From NCBI GenBank assembly GCA_964508895.1, contig CAZDWF010000036.1:1-28704 (forward strand): a stretch of DNA of 28,704 nucleotides. The letters are read 5' to 3'. Position numbers and translations under genes: made by a program. Of the stretch, positions 7,287 through 16,463 are shown piece after piece; the stretch's first letter is position 1; each line of letters starts with the position of its first letter. Under the pieces are notes generated by a model that worked only from the letters and a program-made list of their open reading frames with translations, had not been told where the DNA came from and did not search any database. This DNA comes from M55B132 sp964508895. GTDB lineage: Bacteria > Bacteroidota > Bacteroidia > Bacteroidales > B18-G4.

Positions 7287-8951
7287 ATGAAAAAGATAAT
7301 TTACCTGTTTATTTTTATTTTCTGCACAAGCATATCATTTGCTCAGATTGCTCCTGGAAAATATTTTGTTGAATTTACTGATAAGAATAATTCACCATAT
7401 TCGATTGGTAATCCAGGAGAATACCTTTCACAAAGATCCATTGACAGAAGGATAAGGCAAATGATCCCTGTAGATATTAAGGATTTGCCTGTCAATCCTT
7501 CCTATATACAGGCAGTTAAGGATATTGGTGTAGTAATTTTAAATCCTACTAAATGGCTTAATGGGGTGACTATTGAAACCAGTGATCCCAATAAGATTGC
7601 GCAAATAAATGCATTGCCATTTGTAAATGCAATAATTGATTCTCCTGTAACTCCTGGTGACAAGAAATTCGTTAAATCATTTTTTGCCAATGAGGCATAT
7701 GATCTGACATGGAATGGAAGCTACAATTCCAACATAAACAGATCATTTGATTACGGGCCATCATATAACCAAATTCATATGCTTCGTGGCGATGAACTTC
7801 ATGATCTGGGTTATAGGGGCGAAGGAATTGTGATTGCAGTTCTTGATGCAGGATTTGAAAATGCGAATACCATTGCTGCATTTGATAGCTTATGGGACAA
7901 TAACCAGGTCCTTGGAAGCTGGGATTTTGTAAATCGTTCACCTATGACTTTTAACAAACACTCTCATGGCACTTATGTATTATCAACTATGGGAGGGAAT
8001 GTTCCCGGAACTTTAATAGGCACTGCACCGAAATCTTCATACTGGTTGTTTCGTAGTGAAGATGGTGGATCTGAATATCTGATTGAAGAATATAACTGGG
8101 TGAGTGCTGCTGAATATGCAGACAGTGTGGGGGCTGATGTAATTAACTCTTCACTAGGTTATTATGAGTTTAACGATCCATCGCAAAATCATACTTATGC
8201 TGATATGAATGGAATAACAACTCCTGTTAGTATTGGTGCTGATATAGCAGTTACACGAGGAATTGCAGTTGTTAACAGCGCAGGTAATGAAGGTGGGTCA
8301 AGCTGGCAACATATTATTGCGCCATCTGATGGGATAAATGTTTTATGTATTGGTGCTGTTGATGCAAATGGGATCAGGGTTGGATTTAGCTCGATAGGCC
8401 CTTCTTATGATAATAGAGTTAAGCCAAATGTGATGGCCCAGGGGCTGAATGCTTATGCAGCAGATCCTTATGGGTTTTATTTTGGAGTTAGCGGCACTTC
8501 ATTTTCTTCACCTATCACTGCTGGTATGGTAGCTTGTTTGTTGCAGGCAAATTATTTAAAAACGGTTTATGCGCTGTTTGATGCAATAGAAAAAAGTGCT
8601 TCAATGTACACAACACCGGATGAATTTATGGGTTATGGAATACCTGATTTTATGGCAGCAAACCAATTGTTGACTATAATCGAAGAAGATGCTTTCTCAA
8701 GTGCTGATATAAGAATTTATCCAAATCCTTTTAATGATTATATTTATATCAATTTTGAGAATGTTTCTGGCAGTATAACTAATATTGAGATACTTGATAT
8801 TCTTGGTAAAGTTATTTATAAGAAGGCTGTCAATGAAGATGACAAAATTTTATTTATGAATGATCTGTCTGTAATAAAAAGCGGAGTTTACTTTGTCAGG
8901 GCGATAAACGATAGTAATATTACTGTCACCAAAAGGATAATCAGGAAATAG
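7287..8951 (+). CDS. Secreted S8-family (subtilisin-like) serine protease with T9SS sorting domain
   Basis: Predicted extracellular protease of 554 residues. A signal peptide (about 1-19, cut near F-A-Q) is followed by an N-terminal region (about 21-150) resembling the pro-domain of Bacteroidota S8 peptidases. The peptidase S8 domain runs from about 160 to 460. The catalytic triad is visible: Asp187 in AVLDAGF, His227 in KHSHGTYV and Ser405 in VSGTSFSSPITAG. Asn334 in VNSAGNEG supplies the oxyanion hole. The C-terminus (about 475-554) is a T9SS type A sorting domain with RIYPNPFNDYI, ILDILGKVIY and SGVYFVRA. The protein should cross the outer membrane by T9SS and be released or surface-anchored. 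It ends 3 bases from the convergent phosphohexomutase gene, and it diverges from trmD across a 240-base spacer. Substrate cannot be inferred. Confidence 0.95.
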   Translation: MKKIIYLFIFIFCTSISFAQIAPGKYFVEFTDKNNSPYSIGNPGEYLSQRSIDRRIRQMIPVDIKDLPVNPSYIQAVKDIGVVILNPTKWLNGVTIETSDPNKIAQINALPFVNAIIDSPVTPGDKKFVKSFFANEAYDLTWNGSYNSNINRSFDYGPSYNQIHMLRGDELHDLGYRGEGIVIAVLDAGFENANTIAAFDSLWDNNQVLGSWDFVNRSPMTFNKHSHGTYVLSTMGGNVPGTLIGTAPKSSYWLFRSEDGGSEYLIEEYNWVSAAEYADSVGADVINSSLGYYEFNDPSQNHTYADMNGITTPVSIGADIAVTRGIAVVNSAGNEGGSSWQHIIAPSDGINVLCIGAVDANGIRVGFSSIGPSYDNRVKPNVMAQGLNAYAADPYGFYFGVSGTSFSSPITAGMVACLLQANYLKTVYALFDAIEKSASMYTTPDEFMGYGIPDFMAANQLLTIIEEDAFSSADIRIYPNPFNDYIYINFENVSGSITNIEILDILGKVIYKKAVNEDDKILFMNDLSVIKSGVYFVRAINDSNITVTKRIIRK

Positions 8952-8954
8952 TTT

Positions 8955-10682
8955 TTACAGGCCTAAGGATTTATAAATTCCTTCAATCCTTTCATTAAGC
9001 TTCATGTCAATAGTTGCAAAGTCAGCCCGTGAAGGAAGTTTTTCATTTACACTGAAATAAAATTTTATTTTGGGTTCAGTTCCTGAGGGGCGTACACTAA
9101 TTTTACTTCCATCTTCCAGGATGAATTGCAGGACATTTGACTTTGGAAGTTTGATATCCTTTTCTGTTCCTTTTACTATATTCTTTTCTTTCCGGATCAG
9201 ATAATCATAGATCATCACAATCCTGGAATCATTGATCTTATCCGGAGGATTATTCCTGAAATTCTCCATTATGTTTTTGATCTCTTCTGAGCCTGTCATT
9301 CCTTTTCTGACAATTGATACCAGGCTTTCTTTGTATAATCCAAATTTCAGGAAAATGTCTATGAGAAGATCGTACAATGTTTTGCCCTGTTCAGCAGCCC
9401 ATGAAGCAGCCTCAGCGATCATCGCACATGAACTGATGGCATCTTTATCGCGTACAAAATCCCCTATGAGATAACCATAACTTTCTTCACCTCCACAAAT
9501 AAATGTCTCTTCACCTTCTTTCACCCTGATCAATTCTGCTATCCATTTAAATCCTGTTAATACATCATAATGACCTACATTGAAATGAATTGCAATTTCC
9601 TTAATTAATTCAGATGTTACTATTGTTTTAACAATGTATTCTTTTCCTGTAAGCTTATTATTTTCTTTCCACTTTTGAAGTATATAATAAATCAGGATGG
9701 AAGCGGTTTGATTACCATTCATTAAAACCAGTTCACCATGGTCGTTTTTTACTGCGATGCCAACTCTGTCTGAATCAGGATCTGTCGCCATTACAAGAGA
9801 GGAATCAGTTTCTTCAGCAAGCTTCAGGGCCATTTTAAGGGCTGATTGTTCTTCAGGATTGGGCGACTTGACGGTTGGGAAATTTCCATCAGGAATTTCC
9901 TGCTCTTTTACAAGTTCTATATTTTTGAATCCAAAGTTCTTAAGGCATTCTGGAACCAGTGGAGTTCCTGTGCCATGTAAAGGAGTAAAAACTATCTTAA
10001 GATCTTCATGCTTTTTAATGAGTTCAGGAGATAATGACAATGCTTTGATCTTATCAAGATAGATCTTATCAATTTCTTCCCCGATTATCTCAATCAGCTT
10101 ATCATTACCATCGAAGTTTATCTGACTGATATCATGGATTTTGTTAACCTCTGCTATAACATTTTTATCATGAGGTGAAATTAACTGTCCGCCATCATCC
10201 CAATATGCCTTGTATCCATTGTATTCCTTTGGATTATGTGATGCAGTTATTACAACTCCACCCTGGCATCCAAAATGTCTGATAGCAAATGATAATTCAG
10301 GAGTCGGTCTTAGATCATCAAATAAATAGGTTTTTATATTATTAGCACTTAATACCTGGGCAGTTATTTCTGCAAAATACTTACTGTTATTTCTTGAATC
10401 GTACGCAATAGCAGCTTTTATCTGTTCAAGTTGTTTAAAGTTCTCCAGCAGATAATTAGCCAGCCCCTGGGTTGCCATTCCAACAGTATATTTATTCATG
10501 CGATTAGTACCCACACCCATAATTCCTCTGAGGCCTCCTGTGCCAAATTCAAGATTCTGGTAGAAGCATTCAGTTAATTCCTGGGGGTTGTAATTTATCA
10601 GATCACTGACTTTACTGCGGGTTTCTTCATCATAGCCTTTTCCTAACCATTGCTGTGCTTTGTCTAAAATATACTGTTCCAT
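8955..10682 (-). CDS. Phosphoglucomutase/phosphomannomutase (alpha-D-phosphohexomutase, PgcA-like)
   Basis: Cytosolic phosphohexomutase of 575 residues, a length typical of the PgcA/PGM2-like branch. It interconverts hexose-6-phosphate and hexose-1-phosphate, so it feeds glucose-1-phosphate to nucleotide-sugar synthesis. The four domains carry their hallmark loops: the phosphoserine loop TASHNPKEYNGYK with Ser148, the metal-binding loop DPDSDR with Asp301, Asp303 and Asp305, the sugar-binding loop GGEESYG at 397-403, and the phosphate-binding loop RPSGTEPKIK at 531-540. All are intact, so the enzyme should be active. It is the last gene of the minus-strand sugar operon, starting 5 bases after the rfbD stop. 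Its preference for glucose over mannose is inferred from the subfamily, not shown. Confidence 0.93.
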   Translation of the reverse strand: MEQYILDKAQQWLGKGYDEETRSKVSDLINYNPQELTECFYQNLEFGTGGLRGIMGVGTNRMNKYTVGMATQGLANYLLENFKQLEQIKAAIAYDSRNNSKYFAEITAQVLSANNIKTYLFDDLRPTPELSFAIRHFGCQGGVVITASHNPKEYNGYKAYWDDGGQLISPHDKNVIAEVNKIHDISQINFDGNDKLIEIIGEEIDKIYLDKIKALSLSPELIKKHEDLKIVFTPLHGTGTPLVPECLKNFGFKNIELVKEQEIPDGNFPTVKSPNPEEQSALKMALKLAEETDSSLVMATDPDSDRVGIAVKNDHGELVLMNGNQTASILIYYILQKWKENNKLTGKEYIVKTIVTSELIKEIAIHFNVGHYDVLTGFKWIAELIRVKEGEETFICGGEESYGYLIGDFVRDKDAISSCAMIAEAASWAAEQGKTLYDLLIDIFLKFGLYKESLVSIVRKGMTGSEEIKNIMENFRNNPPDKINDSRIVMIYDYLIRKEKNIVKGTEKDIKLPKSNVLQFILEDGSKISVRPSGTEPKIKFYFSVNEKLPSRADFATIDMKLNERIEGIYKSLGL

Positions 10683-10687
10683 ATTTA

Positions 10688-11554
10688 TTAATCGTTGTTA
10701 ATTTCTGCTATACAATATTCAAGACTGGTTATCCAATGGGGGATCACAATATTAAGGAAGTTCTTGATCTTGGATTTATCCATTACACTATAGAAAGGTC
10801 TTTTTGCAGGTAAAGAATATTCATCTGTTCTAACAGCTTTGATCTTACATACAATATCATTGATCTCAACTATTGCAGTAGCAAAATCATACCAACTTGC
10901 AACTCCTTCATCTGCAAAATTAAAGATCTCAACATTTTTGATCCTATTGGATTTGTTTAGTAATTCCATTATTGTTTCTGCAAGATCACCTGCATAAGTG
11001 GGGGTACCCACCTGATCATATACAATCTTCAATTCATCTTTTATTGTTGATTGCTTAATAATAGTTTTAACAAAATTATTACCAAAAGCGGAGTATAACC
11101 ATGAAGTTCTTATGATTGCTGCTCTTTTAGCTTCATTGAGAACGGCTAATTCACCCTTGTGTTTTGATTTAGCATATTTTGAAATAGGATCAGGCTTATC
11201 TTCTTCAGTGTATGGAGAGCTTTTATCTCCGCTGAATACATAATCTGTAGAGATATGGACAAGAAATGCATTGATATCATTAGCTGCTAATGCAAGGTTC
11301 TTAACAGCCATTTCATTTATCTTAAGAGCTAAAGTGTCGTCTTCTTCAATCTTATCCACTTCATTATATGCTGCACAGTTAATTATAAAATCAGCTTGAA
11401 ACTGATTGCAGAAACTATTAAGAGCATCAATATTTGTGATATCAAGTTCGTCAATGTCGGTGAATCTGAATTCATATTCAGGATGTGATGCGGATAAAGA
11501 TCTGATCTCATTACCAAGCTGTCCATTCGCACCAGTTACAAGAATTTTCTGCAT
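10688..11554 (-). CDS. rfbD: dTDP-4-dehydrorhamnose reductase
   Basis: Extended short-chain dehydrogenase of 288 residues, the usual size for RfbD/RmlD. It reduces dTDP-4-dehydro-L-rhamnose to dTDP-L-rhamnose with NAD(P)H. The Rossmann motif G-A-N-G-Q-L-G spans residues 8-14. The catalytic set is Thr103 in VHISTDYVFSGD together with Tyr127 and Lys131 in ISKYAKSKHKGE. RTSWLYSAFGNNFVKTI and YDQVGTPTYAGDLAE are typical of this subfamily. The other rhamnose genes (rfbA, rfbB, rfbC) are not in the window. The gene lies 6 bases after the uxs stop and 5 before the phosphohexomutase, so it sits inside one operon. Confidence 0.93.
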   Translation of the reverse strand: MQKILVTGANGQLGNEIRSLSASHPEYEFRFTDIDELDITNIDALNSFCNQFQADFIINCAAYNEVDKIEEDDTLALKINEMAVKNLALAANDINAFLVHISTDYVFSGDKSSPYTEEDKPDPISKYAKSKHKGELAVLNEAKRAAIIRTSWLYSAFGNNFVKTIIKQSTIKDELKIVYDQVGTPTYAGDLAETIMELLNKSNRIKNVEIFNFADEGVASWYDFATAIVEINDIVCKIKAVRTDEYSLPAKRPFYSVMDKSKIKNFLNIVIPHWITSLEYCIAEINND

Positions 11555-11560
11555 TTTATA

Positions 11561-12496
11561 CTAGATTACTGACTTAAAATATTCTATTGTGCTGACCAGC
11601 CCTTTTTCCAGAGGAACTGAAGGCTCCCAGTTTAAAACATTCCTGGCAAGGCTTATATCTGGTTGTCGTTGGATTGGATCGTCTTCAGGGAGATCTTTAT
11701 AAATGATTCTGGATTTAGACCCGGTAAGTTTCAGTGCCATCCCGGCCAATTGCATAATAGTAAATTCGTTGGGGTTGCCAATATTCACCGGTCCGGTAAA
11801 ATTGTCAACCGAATTCATAAGACCAACCAAGCCATTAATAAGATCAGTAACATAACAGAAACTTCTTGATTGTTCTCCGTTACCATAAATGGTAATATCC
11901 TCTCCTTTAAGTGCTTGTACGATAAAATTTGAAACAACCCTTCCGTCGTTCATATCCATCCTGGGACCATAGGTATTGAATATCCTTGCAATTTTAATCC
12001 TTACATTATTCTGCCTGTGATAATTAACAAATAAGGATTCAGCACATCTTTTACCTTCATCATAGCACGCTCTTGATCCTATCGGATTAACATGTCCCCA
12101 ATAGTCTTCTGTTTGCGGATGCACCTGGGGGTCTCCATACACCTCGCTTGTGGATGCCTGCAGGATCTTAGCTTTTATTCTCTTGGCAAGTCCCAGCATA
12201 TTCAGGGCGCCTGCAACCGAGGTTTTTATGGTTTTAATAGGATTTAACTGGTATTGAACAGGTGATGCAGGACAGGCAAGGTTATAGATTTCATCTACTT
12301 CTATATAAAAAGGCATGGTAACATCATGCCTGATGATTTCGAAGTATGGGTTCTTTATAAGGTGCACTATATTCTTCTTGCTTCCTGTAAAATAATTATC
12401 CAGACAAATAACTTCATTGCCTTCATTCAGGAGTTTTTCGCATAAGTGCGATCCAAGAAATCCTGCACCTCCTGTGACTAAAATTTTCTTTTTCAT
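11561..12496 (-). CDS. uxs: UDP-glucuronate decarboxylase (UDP-xylose synthase)
   Basis: Extended SDR enzyme that oxidises and decarboxylates UDP-glucuronate to UDP-xylose. I start it at ATG 12496 (311 residues, MKKKILVTGGAGFLGSH), which puts the Rossmann glycines (residues 9-15) in their usual place. An upstream ATG at 12538 adds 14 residues but overlaps ugd by 25 bases. Thr116-Ser117-Glu118 with Tyr145 and Lys149 (CYDEGKRCAES) form the catalytic set. NLACPASPVQYQLNPIKTIK and RIFNTYGPRMDMNDGRVVSN are highly characteristic of UXS rather than of UDP-glucose 4-epimerases. Its substrate is made by the preceding gene, ugd, whose stop is 17 bases upstream, so the pair forms a complete UDP-glucose to UDP-xylose route. 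Confidence 0.94.
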   Translation of the reverse strand: MKKKILVTGGAGFLGSHLCEKLLNEGNEVICLDNYFTGSKKNIVHLIKNPYFEIIRHDVTMPFYIEVDEIYNLACPASPVQYQLNPIKTIKTSVAGALNMLGLAKRIKAKILQASTSEVYGDPQVHPQTEDYWGHVNPIGSRACYDEGKRCAESLFVNYHRQNNVRIKIARIFNTYGPRMDMNDGRVVSNFIVQALKGEDITIYGNGEQSRSFCYVTDLINGLVGLMNSVDNFTGPVNIGNPNEFTIMQLAGMALKLTGSKSRIIYKDLPEDDPIQRQPDISLARNVLNWEPSVPLEKGLVSTIEYFKSVI

Positions 12497-12513
12497 GAAT
12501 AGTTTGTTAGCAC

Positions 12514-13836
12514 TTAATCCGTTTTGATACCAATGCAATAATAATCAAAACCAGATGCTTTAATTTCTTCTTTATCATAAATATTCCTACCATCGAAGAT
12601 AACATTTTTATTCATAAGTTTCTGCATCACTCCGAAATTTGGAATCCTGAATTCTTTCCATTCTGTTACCAGTAACAGGGCATCAGCATCAATCAATGCT
12701 TCATATTCGTCATTGGCATATGTGATAATATTACCAATTCTCCTTTTAGACTCATTTATAGCTACAGGATCATAAGCTTTTATTTTACATCCGGCATCAA
12801 GAAGTTTATTGATCAGGACTAAGGCTGGTGCTTCTCGCATATCATCAGTTTCAGGTTTGAAAGACAGTCCCCATAATGCAATGTTTTTTCCTTTCAGATC
12901 ACCATTATAGTATTCATTAAGTTTGTTAAACAGCACACTTTTTTGATCATCATTCACATCTTCAACAGATTTTAATACCCTGAGACTGTAATTGTTTTCC
13001 AGTCCTGTTTTAATAAGGGCTTTAACATCCTTTGGGAAACATGAGCCACCATAGCCAATGCCCGGATATATAAATTTAGACCCAATTCTAGGATCACTAC
13101 CGATACCTCTTCTTACCATATTTATGTTAGCACCTACAATTTCACAAAGATTGGCAATATCGTTCATGAAACTGATACGTGTTGCCAGCATTGCATTTGC
13201 TGCATATTTTGTCATTTCCGCGGAAGGTATATCCATAAATATAAGAGGATGACCATTTAAAGTAAATGGTTTATATAATTTCTTCATCAGATCTTCCGCT
13301 CTTTTTGATTCAAGGCCAATAACAATACGATCAGGCTTGAGAAAATCATCAATAGCAGCTCCTTCTTTTAGGAATTCAGGGTTTGAAGCAACATCAAATG
13401 GAATTTCAAGTTTTCTTTTTGTCAATTCCTCTGCAATAGCATTTTTTACTTTATCTGCAGTTCCAACAGGCACTGTGCTTTTAGTTATAACGAGAATATA
13501 ATCATTCATATTTCGACCTACCTCCCGTGCTACATCCAGTACATATTTAAGGTCTGCACTTCCGTCATCATCAGGTGGAGTTCCAACAGCACTAAAAACA
13601 ACTTTACATTCATTAAGTGATTCAGCCAGGTTTGTTGAAAAGTGAAGCCTTCCTTTTTCATAATTTTTGTGAACCATATTCTCCAATCCAGGTTCATAAA
13701 TAGGAATTATACCATTTTTCAATCCTTCAATTTTTTCTTTATCAACATCAATACATGTTACATCAATACCAACTTCGGCAAAACATGTTCCTGTAACTAA
13801 ACCAACATAACCGGTTCCGACAACAGCTATTTTCAT
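12514..13836 (-). CDS. ugd: UDP-glucose 6-dehydrogenase
   Basis: NAD-dependent dehydrogenase of 440 residues that oxidises UDP-glucose to UDP-glucuronate. The N-terminal Rossmann fold opens with MKIAVVGTGYVGLVTGTCFA. The catalytic cysteine is Cys266 in PGIGYGGSCFPKDVKAL. The C-terminal UDP-binding domain has ALWGLSFKPETDDMREAPAL and DALLLVTEWKEF. Neighbouring motifs ITKSTVPVGTADKV and SNPEFLKEGAAIDDF are typical. It is the first gene of the minus-strand sugar operon and feeds uxs directly. A TAnnTTTG-type box 30-40 bases upstream of the ATG suggests a short leader. UDP-N-acetylmannosamine dehydrogenases are related, but the motif set fits Ugd. Confidence 0.95.
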   Translation of the reverse strand: MKIAVVGTGYVGLVTGTCFAEVGIDVTCIDVDKEKIEGLKNGIIPIYEPGLENMVHKNYEKGRLHFSTNLAESLNECKVVFSAVGTPPDDDGSADLKYVLDVAREVGRNMNDYILVITKSTVPVGTADKVKNAIAEELTKRKLEIPFDVASNPEFLKEGAAIDDFLKPDRIVIGLESKRAEDLMKKLYKPFTLNGHPLIFMDIPSAEMTKYAANAMLATRISFMNDIANLCEIVGANINMVRRGIGSDPRIGSKFIYPGIGYGGSCFPKDVKALIKTGLENNYSLRVLKSVEDVNDDQKSVLFNKLNEYYNGDLKGKNIALWGLSFKPETDDMREAPALVLINKLLDAGCKIKAYDPVAINESKRRIGNIITYANDEYEALIDADALLLVTEWKEFRIPNFGVMQKLMNKNVIFDGRNIYDKEEIKASGFDYYCIGIKTD

Positions 13837-14172
13837 AATTAAATTTTTTATTGTTAATTAACATTGCAAAAGTAATCAATTCTCATCTCCACAATATCTC
13901 TACCTGATTAAGTTTTCTAAATTAATGCAGTTAATCGTTTTAGTTAACCAATGGTATATTCTAGCTAACAGATGATATGATTCTTCACATAGTCAGCAAA
14001 GTCAGCTAAAATTCCTGTTAAATATGATGTTTTGAGAGGAAATGCACTCAAAAAAGCATAGTGTTGACCGAAATTGGTATCTAGTGAATTATACATAAGT
14101 ATTATATATTGAGTGGATGTAATTTGGTGTCACAATAGTTGATCAAATAAATAATCTATTAACAATATCACC
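13837..14172. other. Divergent intergenic region between ugd and the Asp-box T9SS gene
   Basis: No gene is seen in this 336-base spacer. It holds the predicted ugd promoter at its left end and the unseen promoter of the rightward gene. Two smaller patterns stand out: a 9-base direct repeat, AGTCAGCAA then AGTCAGCTA (13991-14008), and a short inverted repeat, TTTTGAG (14030-14036) with CTCAAAA (14047-14053). Either could bind a regulator, but nothing proves it. Confidence 0.45.
13867..13894 (-). promoter_or_regulatory. Predicted promoter of the ugd operon
   Basis: On the minus strand TACTTTTG (13874-13867) matches the Bacteroidota -7 consensus TAnnTTTG. A TTG lies at 13894-13892, but the 17-base spacer is shorter than the usual 19-21. 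Transcription would begin near 13860 with a leader of about 25 bases before ATG 13836. Confidence 0.5.
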
Positions 14173-16071
14173 ATGAAAAAATTACTTACTCTATCTATTT
14201 CATTATTTGTAATTCTTGCTTTACCAGCCCAGCAAAGCAATTTGAAAATCAATAATGATCTTATAAACCAAAGTGCTAAAGTAAAAATAAATTCCACTAT
14301 TGATGATGCTCCTGTAAAGCTGTCAAATGAAATGCTGAATAATGGCTTAAGAGACCATGACTGGACTGAAACCAATTTAGGAATGACAGTTTATGACTTA
14401 CAAACTAATAATTCTATGCAGAATAGAATTTATCTATATGATGATGGTACTATAAGCGGTATTTGGACAAGGGGTATGACACAGTCTTCATTTCCAGACC
14501 GGGGTACAGGGTATAACTTTTATAATGGTATTGAATGGGCTCCGGAGCCCACAGCAAGAATAGAAAGCATGCGTGCAGGCTGGCCTTCATATTTACCCTG
14601 CGGTACTGTTGGTGAAATGGTAATCTCACACTCTGCAAATACTACAGGATTAATTATAAACAAACGTGATCAAAAGGGTAGTGGTGCATGGACTGAGTCC
14701 TATCTAGTAGGTCCTACAGGACATGATAAGATTGAATTCCCTAAAGCTGTTTCTTCAGGAGCTGATAATAATACAATACATTCTATTTACATAACTGCAC
14801 CGGAAAATCTTTCAGGCAGCCTTTATAATGGCATGGATGGATGTTTATTATATAGCAGATCAGTGAATGGTGGCACAAGCTGGGACATAGAAAATGCTGA
14901 AATTGATGGCATATCTTCCAGTTATATGAATTTTATTGGAGGAGATGCTTATTCAATTGCTGAACCAATGGATGAAACAATTGCATTTGTTGTTGCCAGC
15001 AAATGGCATGACCTGCTTCTGTTCAAATCAACGAATAATGGTACTAGTTGGGAGAAAACCGTGATATGGGAGCATCCATACCCATTATTTGACTGGGATG
15101 TTACAATTACTGATACTTTCTACACTGTTGATGGAGCTGTTTCCATAGCCCTGGATAAATATGGAAAAGCACATGTGTCTTTTGGTATAGTCAGAGTTGG
15201 CTATTTTGAAATTGCTGACACCTATACAATCTATCCTTTTGTTGATGGTGTTGGATACTGGAATGAGGATATGCCAGCATTCTCTAATGGATTGAATACC
15301 CTTAACCCTTATGGACATCCTGAATCAGAATTAGTCGAGAACTATAATCTGGTCGGATGGACCCAGGATGTGAATGGTAATGGCACCTGGGATATTATAG
15401 GAGGTACAGGGTCGATTGGATCTTATGGCATAGGTGCCTCAAGTTTGTCGGAAATAGTAATAGATGATGATGACAATATATATCTTACATATTCATCTGT
15501 AACAGAAACATTTCAGACATCAACACAGAATTACAGGCACTTATGGATCAGGGTTTCTTATGACAATGGAGTGAGCTGGAATGATGAATTTACAGATTTA
15601 ACTGCCGATGTTTCTCATTTCTTTTCAGAATGTGTTTATCCTTCAATGTCTCCAACGTCTGATGATGCCCTTCATTTACTTTATATGATGGATACAGAAC
15701 CCGGAATAGCTGTTAATGGAGACGAAGATCCATATGGTGATAATTATATTCCTTATATTAATATACTGAAATCAGAATTAGGTGTTGGAATAAACGAAAA
15801 TGAAAAAATATATATAAATCAAATATCATCTATATACCCAAATCCTGCATCAAATGTTAGCTTCATTGATGTTCATGTGTTAAACTCTGCAAATATATCA
15901 ATGGATGTTTATAATATGCTTGGACAAAATGTTAAAAGCATTGACAAAGGCTATTTAACAGAAGGTGTTTATAAGATTGAACTGGAAGTAAAAGGACTTG
16001 ATAAAGGTATTTACCTGGTAACAATTAATGCCAACGAAGAAAAAACAACTCGCAAATTAATCGTTGAATAA
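14173..16071 (+). CDS. Secreted Asp-box (BNR/sialidase-like propeller) protein with T9SS sorting domain
   Basis: Predicted extracellular protein of 632 residues. The signal peptide is MKKLLTLSISLFVILALPAQ. Three Asp-box motifs (S-x-D/N-x-G-x-x-W) are visible: SVNGGTSW (230-237), STNNGTSW (286-293) and SYDNGVSW (462-469), which indicates a beta-propeller of the sialidase/BNR fold. I do not see the arginine triad or F/YRIP motif of a true sialidase, so enzymatic activity is doubtful and a binding role is more likely. The C-terminus (about 550-632) is a T9SS type A domain with SSIYPNPASNV, VYNMLGQNVKS and GIYLVTINA. It is transcribed alone, divergent from ugd, and ends in a series of terminators. 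Confidence 0.85.
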   Translation: MKKLLTLSISLFVILALPAQQSNLKINNDLINQSAKVKINSTIDDAPVKLSNEMLNNGLRDHDWTETNLGMTVYDLQTNNSMQNRIYLYDDGTISGIWTRGMTQSSFPDRGTGYNFYNGIEWAPEPTARIESMRAGWPSYLPCGTVGEMVISHSANTTGLIINKRDQKGSGAWTESYLVGPTGHDKIEFPKAVSSGADNNTIHSIYITAPENLSGSLYNGMDGCLLYSRSVNGGTSWDIENAEIDGISSSYMNFIGGDAYSIAEPMDETIAFVVASKWHDLLLFKSTNNGTSWEKTVIWEHPYPLFDWDVTITDTFYTVDGAVSIALDKYGKAHVSFGIVRVGYFEIADTYTIYPFVDGVGYWNEDMPAFSNGLNTLNPYGHPESELVENYNLVGWTQDVNGNGTWDIIGGTGSIGSYGIGASSLSEIVIDDDDNIYLTYSSVTETFQTSTQNYRHLWIRVSYDNGVSWNDEFTDLTADVSHFFSECVYPSMSPTSDDALHLLYMMDTEPGIAVNGDEDPYGDNYIPYINILKSELGVGINENEKIYINQISSIYPNPASNVSFIDVHVLNSANISMDVYNMLGQNVKSIDKGYLTEGVYKIELEVKGLDKGIYLVTINANEEKTTRKLIVE

Positions 16072-16171
16072 CAAATTCTGTAATAAGGGATAATAACGTT
16101 CTTTGATATGATAATCCATTCCCTTATTATTTGTTAAGCATACGCTGGTTGGTTCATAATCAAATTATTAT

Positions 16172-16206
16172 GGGGCTCGGGCCTATTTAGTCCAAGCCCC
16201 TTTTTT
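16172..16206 (+). terminator. Intrinsic terminator after the Asp-box gene
   Basis: GGGGCTCGGG (16172-16181) pairs with TCCAAGCCCC (16191-16200), with one mismatch and one G-T pair, around a 9-base loop. TTTTTT follows at 16201-16206. It lies 100 bases past the stop codon at 16071 and is the first of three terminators in this spacer. Confidence 0.8.
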
Positions 16207-16250
16207 AGAAAATTATCATCTTTAATAATATAAGAAATTACAATTCTTTC

Positions 16251-16334
16251 TATGGGGCAGTAAGCGCTGCCTCATAGCAGGAAAGCTAAGCTAAGTAGTA
16301 AACTCCTGTCTTGGGTGAGGACAGGAGTTTTTTT
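16251..16334 (+). ncRNA. Candidate structured RNA element, copy 1
   Basis: The plus strand reads as three hairpins in a row. Hairpin 1 is TATGGGGCAG (16251-16260) with CTGCCTCATA (16267-16276), 10 pairs including one G-T, loop TAAGCG. Hairpin 2 is TAGC (16275-16278) with GCTA (16285-16288), loop AGGAAA. Then comes an intrinsic terminator: AACTCCTGTC (16301-16310) with GACAGGAGTT (16320-16329) and a T-run. A second copy 209 bases away keeps the hairpin 2 core exactly while hairpin 1 and the terminator have different sequences but the same layout. No gene lies downstream on this strand. A small RNA is the simplest reading; I could not match it to a known riboswitch. Confidence 0.4.
16301..16334 (+). 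terminator. Intrinsic terminator ending RNA element copy 1
   Basis: A perfect 10-base stem (16301-16310 with 16320-16329) closes a 9-base loop and runs into seven Ts at 16328-16334. Confidence 0.85.
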
Positions 16335-16463
16335 GTTATTTATAAACTCATAACTGCTAAATGTAGATTGAAATTCATTTATTATTAAAGGAATTTATAG
16401 CTTCAGTGATTAATTAAGTAATTATTAACCTTGGATGTAAAAAATATTTTACTCGTTCTTTAT

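Noticed and set aside
12497..12538. Longer UDP-glucuronate decarboxylase starting at ATG 12538
   Set aside because: It overlaps the end of ugd by 25 bases and adds residues before the Rossmann strand that normally begins the protein.
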